Source: Prevotellaceae bacterium UBA1746 (GTDB taxonomy: Bacteria; Bacteroidota; Bacteroidia; Bacteroidales; Bacteroidaceae). Taken from it: 7,602 nucleotides of DNA. Each line of letters opens with the position of its first letter. The first letter of the stretch is position 1. This document shows positions 4,913 to 7,602 of this stretch, piece after piece. The translations under genes were made by a program, and so were the position numbers. Below the pieces are notes generated by a model. The model worked only from the letters and a program-made list of their open reading frames with translations. It was not told the origin of the DNA and did no database searches. The stretch covers positions 1-7,602 of the forward strand of contig CAJPJR010000089.1 of NCBI GenBank assembly GCA_905369775.1, given 5' to 3'.

Positions 4913-7602
4913 TCACCAGCTCCCCACGATGTCGCCTTTCCACCAAAGCGTGGGGTTCTCTCTGTTACGGCCTAACATGGTGAAGACGGCGGTGCCTTTT
5001 TTGTCGATCTTCACGCCGCCGATGGAAAGCGACGTCGGGGTGTCGTTGAAGACCATAAATTGCGCGCCGTAGTAGCGCATGGCTTGACTATTGTCTGGCG
5101 TTTCGCTTTCCTTCCCGTCGTTAAGAGGTCCGCCGCCTGTGTTGATGGTCGGCCTCAGCGCGCCGAAATCGCCGCGGAAGATGACGTATGTGCCGACGGC
5201 AAACGGGTTTAAGTAGAAAACGTCCCCGTTTCTTCCCATTTGTCCCCCGTATTCTTTCCAATTCTCGGGGGTTATCACCACGGGGCGGCGACGAATGAAG
5301 CCCGCAAAGGTTGCCGTGCCCCCAAAGTAAGCCGTGCCGGTCGAAGCGTCGAGATAAAAGGTTGTATTACCATTCGCGTCACGGCCGACAACGTTCTCGA
5401 CTTGTAGATTTTTGATAAGGGAGAGTTTTGCCAAAAGCAAATAGGTGGCGATGAAGCCTTGGTACATTCCGAGCTCCCACCATTCCGAATCTGCAGCGGG
5501 GGCTTTGTCAGCCGACTTCGTGTGCGGCTTTTTGCATTGGTAGAACTGCACTTGCTCGCCTTGGCGCACTTGCACCACGTCCAGATAGGTTTCGCCCGCG
5601 TGTCCGCCCTCAAAGGCCGTTCCGTCGGGCAATCGGTCGTAGTCGCCGAGCGGCCGCACGGCCGCACCCCGTACCCCGGGCGACCCGTCGGCGCCGCGTT
5701 GGTCTCTGAACGAGGGGCACCACTGCGTCGGGCCTTCCCCCTCCTCCAACTTCGGGGCGCACCACGCCACGCTCTTTGCGTAGCCCGTGTGGGGCGTCGT
5801 TTCGCGGTGCCAGGCGCGGAGCAACAGCAGCACGCCGTCGGGGTCTTGCACCGCGGGGGCGCGGAAGGTGAGCGACACACGCGTCCAGCCGTCTTGTTTC
5901 ACCGTGTTGGGATGGAAGTGCTCCGCGGGGGTGGGATAGACAATCAGCCACGCCACGTCCGCCCCGCGCACATAGGCCGAAAACGTGTAGGTGCGTCCGG
6001 GAATGAGTTGCCCCACGTTTTGGGAGAGCTGCGCATATTCACCATCCTTCGTCCCGGGGTTGATGGCGCACAACGCGGGCACACAACCATCGACGGCCGA
6101 AGAGAATAGGCTGATGTTGGCGCGTCCCGCAACGGGTTCTTCGCCGTGTGTGCCAATCTTCCAGGCGCTCTCTTTGCGCCCCAAGTTTTTGAAGTCCGTA
6201 TCGTCGAGCAAGTTCGCATTCGGTGCGAGTCCATCTTTGCCGTCTACACCGCGCAGACGCGTCCACACGTAGTCGTGGTAATCTTGGCTCGCGCCCTCGT
6301 CGAAGTCTGCGTAAATGCCGAAGTACGAGAACTCGATTTCACCGCCGCGCCCGAGATCTTCTTCCAAGGTGAAGTCTTCCGCCCCGTCCGCGCTATTCGC
6401 GTAGGCAATGTGGATGTAACTATTTCTGCCGCTCAAGCGGCCGTAGGTGATTTTCCCGTTTGCAGCGGTGAGCCGATACCAAAGCACCTCGCCGTCGCGG
6501 AGTGTCGGGGGCGCGTCTTGCCACGTTCCCCGAATAGTCGGGGCGGTCGTACTCGATGCGGTGGCGAGTTGTGTCGACGCGGCGAAATCATAAACGGGGC
6601 TTTTGCCGTCCGTCCCCGATTCGCCCACCACGCGCAGCGCACCGCCCCACGTTGTGCCGTTGCCCGTACGCATCCACACATCGCCCTCGGCGAAATCGTC
6701 GTGCCACGTTTGCGCGTCGGCGCTGTATTGCGCCCGAATGCTCGTGCCGTTCGTGCCGTCTTTGCCGTAGTGTCCAATCAGTCGCACCACAGTTTGGTCT
6801 GAACCCCCATCGGTGTACTCCGAGCGTTCGTAGCTCCAAAGCCACGGGCGCTCCTTCGTGGGCTGCGGGGCGGTTTCCGTCCATTCGGACGTATCGGGCT
6901 GCGGTGCGTCCCTTTCGGTGGTCAGCATATAGAAAGCGCGCATGCGGCTCACACCGCGGCCGTTGTCGCCCTTTCGGTCGCTCTCCGACGTTGTCCACTC
7001 GGTGGGGGTGTCTCCGATTTCGAGCTTAGGAGCGGCGAACCACACCGCGGCGTTCGGGTCGGTTTGAGTACATAGACGTAAATAGACGTATTGTCCTTCT
7101 GCTGCGAGGTTTCGCCCTGTGGTAAACGTAATCGCGTGTCGCGTCCACTCGCCGCCGTGCTCGTGGTCGATTTGATGTTCTATATGTGGTGCCGGATAGA
7201 CGATAATGCGCGCGTTGCTCATTCCTTCGGAGGTCTTCACCCAAACGCTATATGTATAGGTCGTGTCGGGAAGAATACGTTCTCGTACATTTTGGGAAGC
7301 CTCATGATATGGAAGTTTACCTACGGCTTGCCCGGTTATTTTTACGACACGTGTTCCCGGTACGGGGCTTTGCATTGAGTCGTCAAACGTGGGCATACCG
7401 TATCCGCCGCCCCATCCTTCCAAGCCCTTCGCAAAAGAACTGTTATCTATAAGGTTCACATGGTAGCTTTCGCCGTCTATGCCAGTCGCCCCAATTTTGT
7501 CGTTCTCGGACAAGCACCACGTCGTCGGCGTGTCGCCCTCTTCGACTTTGAGACCGCAAATTTCTATCCACTTTCCGCTATCGGCGTCGTTTAGGTCTAC
7601 AT
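4913..7602 (-). CDS. Modular phage tail-tip/fibre protein with repeated carbohydrate-binding-like modules, 5' end cut
   Basis: The frame is open at the right edge and gives 895 residues ending GDIVGSW. The TTG at 7513 is not the start: residues before it (KWIEICGLKVEEGDTPTTW) are the end of another module. Modules in order: end of a first jelly-roll-like binding domain (1-25); a second (about 48-207, from NLIDNSSF to PKLEIGDTPTEW); three short modules typical of Bacteroidota phage tails, around FYMLTTERDAPQPDTSEW (about 224-275), QYSADAQTWHDDF (about 287-328) and a third near 335-395; a third binding domain (about 462-631, from NLLDDTDF to PKLEEGEGPTQW); a linker; and a C-terminal head with YLLLAKLSLIKNL and YLDASTGTAYFGG (near 720-760). 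Short collagen-like hinges such as GKDGTNG and GADGSPG join modules. It probably sits at the tail tip and binds surface glycans or capsule. No peptidase or lyase motif was recognised. Confidence 0.85.
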   Translation of the reverse strand, partial: VDLNDADSGKWIEICGLKVEEGDTPTTWCLSENDKIGATGIDGESYHVNLIDNSSFAKGLEGWGGGYGMPTFDDSMQSPVPGTRVVKITGQAVGKLPYHEASQNVRERILPDTTYTYSVWVKTSEGMSNARIIVYPAPHIEHQIDHEHGGEWTRHAITFTTGRNLAAEGQYVYLRLCTQTDPNAAVWFAAPKLEIGDTPTEWTTSESDRKGDNGRGVSRMRAFYMLTTERDAPQPDTSEWTETAPQPTKERPWLWSYERSEYTDGGSDQTVVRLIGHYGKDGTNGTSIRAQYSADAQTWHDDFAEGDVWMRTGNGTTWGGALRVVGESGTDGKSPVYDFAASTQLATASSTTAPTIRGTWQDAPPTLRDGEVLWYRLTAANGKITYGRLSGRNSYIHIAYANSADGAEDFTLEEDLGRGGEIEFSYFGIYADFDEGASQDYHDYVWTRLRGVDGKDGLAPNANLLDDTDFKNLGRKESAWKIGTHGEEPVAGRANISLFSSAVDGCVPALCAINPGTKDGEYAQLSQNVGQLIPGRTYTFSAYVRGADVAWLIVYPTPAEHFHPNTVKQDGWTRVSLTFRAPAVQDPDGVLLLLRAWHRETTPHTGYAKSVAWCAPKLEEGEGPTQWCPSFRDQRGADGSPGVRGAAVRPLGDYDRLPDGTAFEGGHAGETYLDVVQVRQGEQVQFYQCKKPHTKSADKAPAADSEWWELGMYQGFIATYLLLAKLSLIKNLQVENVVGRDANGNTTFYLDASTGTAYFGGTATFAGFIRRRPVVITPENWKEYGGQMGRNGDVFYLNPFAVGTYVIFRGDFGALRPTINTGGGPLNDGKESETPDNSQAMRYYGAQFMVFNDTPTSLSIGGVKIDKKGTAVFTMLGRNRENPTLWWKGDIVGSW

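Noticed and set aside
4347..4946. N-terminal extension of the DUF3310 protein to 328 residues
   Set aside because: It runs through the holin gene in another frame and lacks any domain; the ATGA overlap at 4343-4346 gives a natural start.
5459..6802. Long plus-strand frames opposite the tail gene (up to 218 residues)
   Set aside because: They are shadows of a GC-rich coding strand; the minus-strand frame has clear modular tail-protein features throughout.
7511..7513. TTG as the start of the tail protein
   Set aside because: The frame stays open to the window edge, and residues upstream of the TTG form a recognisable module end (KVEEGDTPTTW).

Overview
The window looks like a piece of a Bacteroidota (Bacteroidales-type, GC-rich) chromosome carrying one end of a prophage, or part of a temperate phage genome. 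Three things point to the phylum. The promoters found fit the Bacteroidota -33 TTTG / -7 TAnnTTTG pattern. Genes lack clear Shine-Dalgarno sites. The integrase, holin, DUF5675 and tail proteins are of the kinds common in Bacteroidales phages. The species cannot be named from the sequence.

Left part (1-1304): on the minus strand lies the N-terminal 286 codons of a membrane phosphoethanolamine transferase of the EptA/CptA type, cut by the window edge exactly at its metal-binding GES motif. It has its own promoter near 898-929. Next comes about 450 bases without a gene, GC-rich at first and AT-rich towards the integrase. It ends in a near-perfect dyad that overlaps the -33 box of the integrase promoter.

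Middle (1305-2811): an intact tyrosine recombinase on the plus strand is followed by a compact cluster that resembles a phage attachment site. Two 24-bp perfect direct repeats, each holding two helically phased TTGGACG units, flank a palindrome of 9-bp arms around a 7-base centre, which also works as the integrase terminator. A second strong hairpin terminates the convergent late operon.

Right part (2812-7602): a minus-strand late operon ends here. In transcription order it has a very large modular tail-tip/fibre-type protein (open at the window edge), a three-helix holin, a DUF3310 protein coupled to the holin by an ATGA overlap, a DUF5675 protein whose motifs resemble an L,D-transpeptidase active site, and a small lipoprotein with a C-terminal membrane anchor that fits a unimolecular spanin. 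Together these read as host recognition followed by lysis: holin for the inner membrane, DUF5675 as candidate wall enzyme, and u-spanin for the outer membrane. A 145-bp element with 26-bp inverted ends sits between the last two genes. No tRNA, rRNA or CRISPR array was seen.
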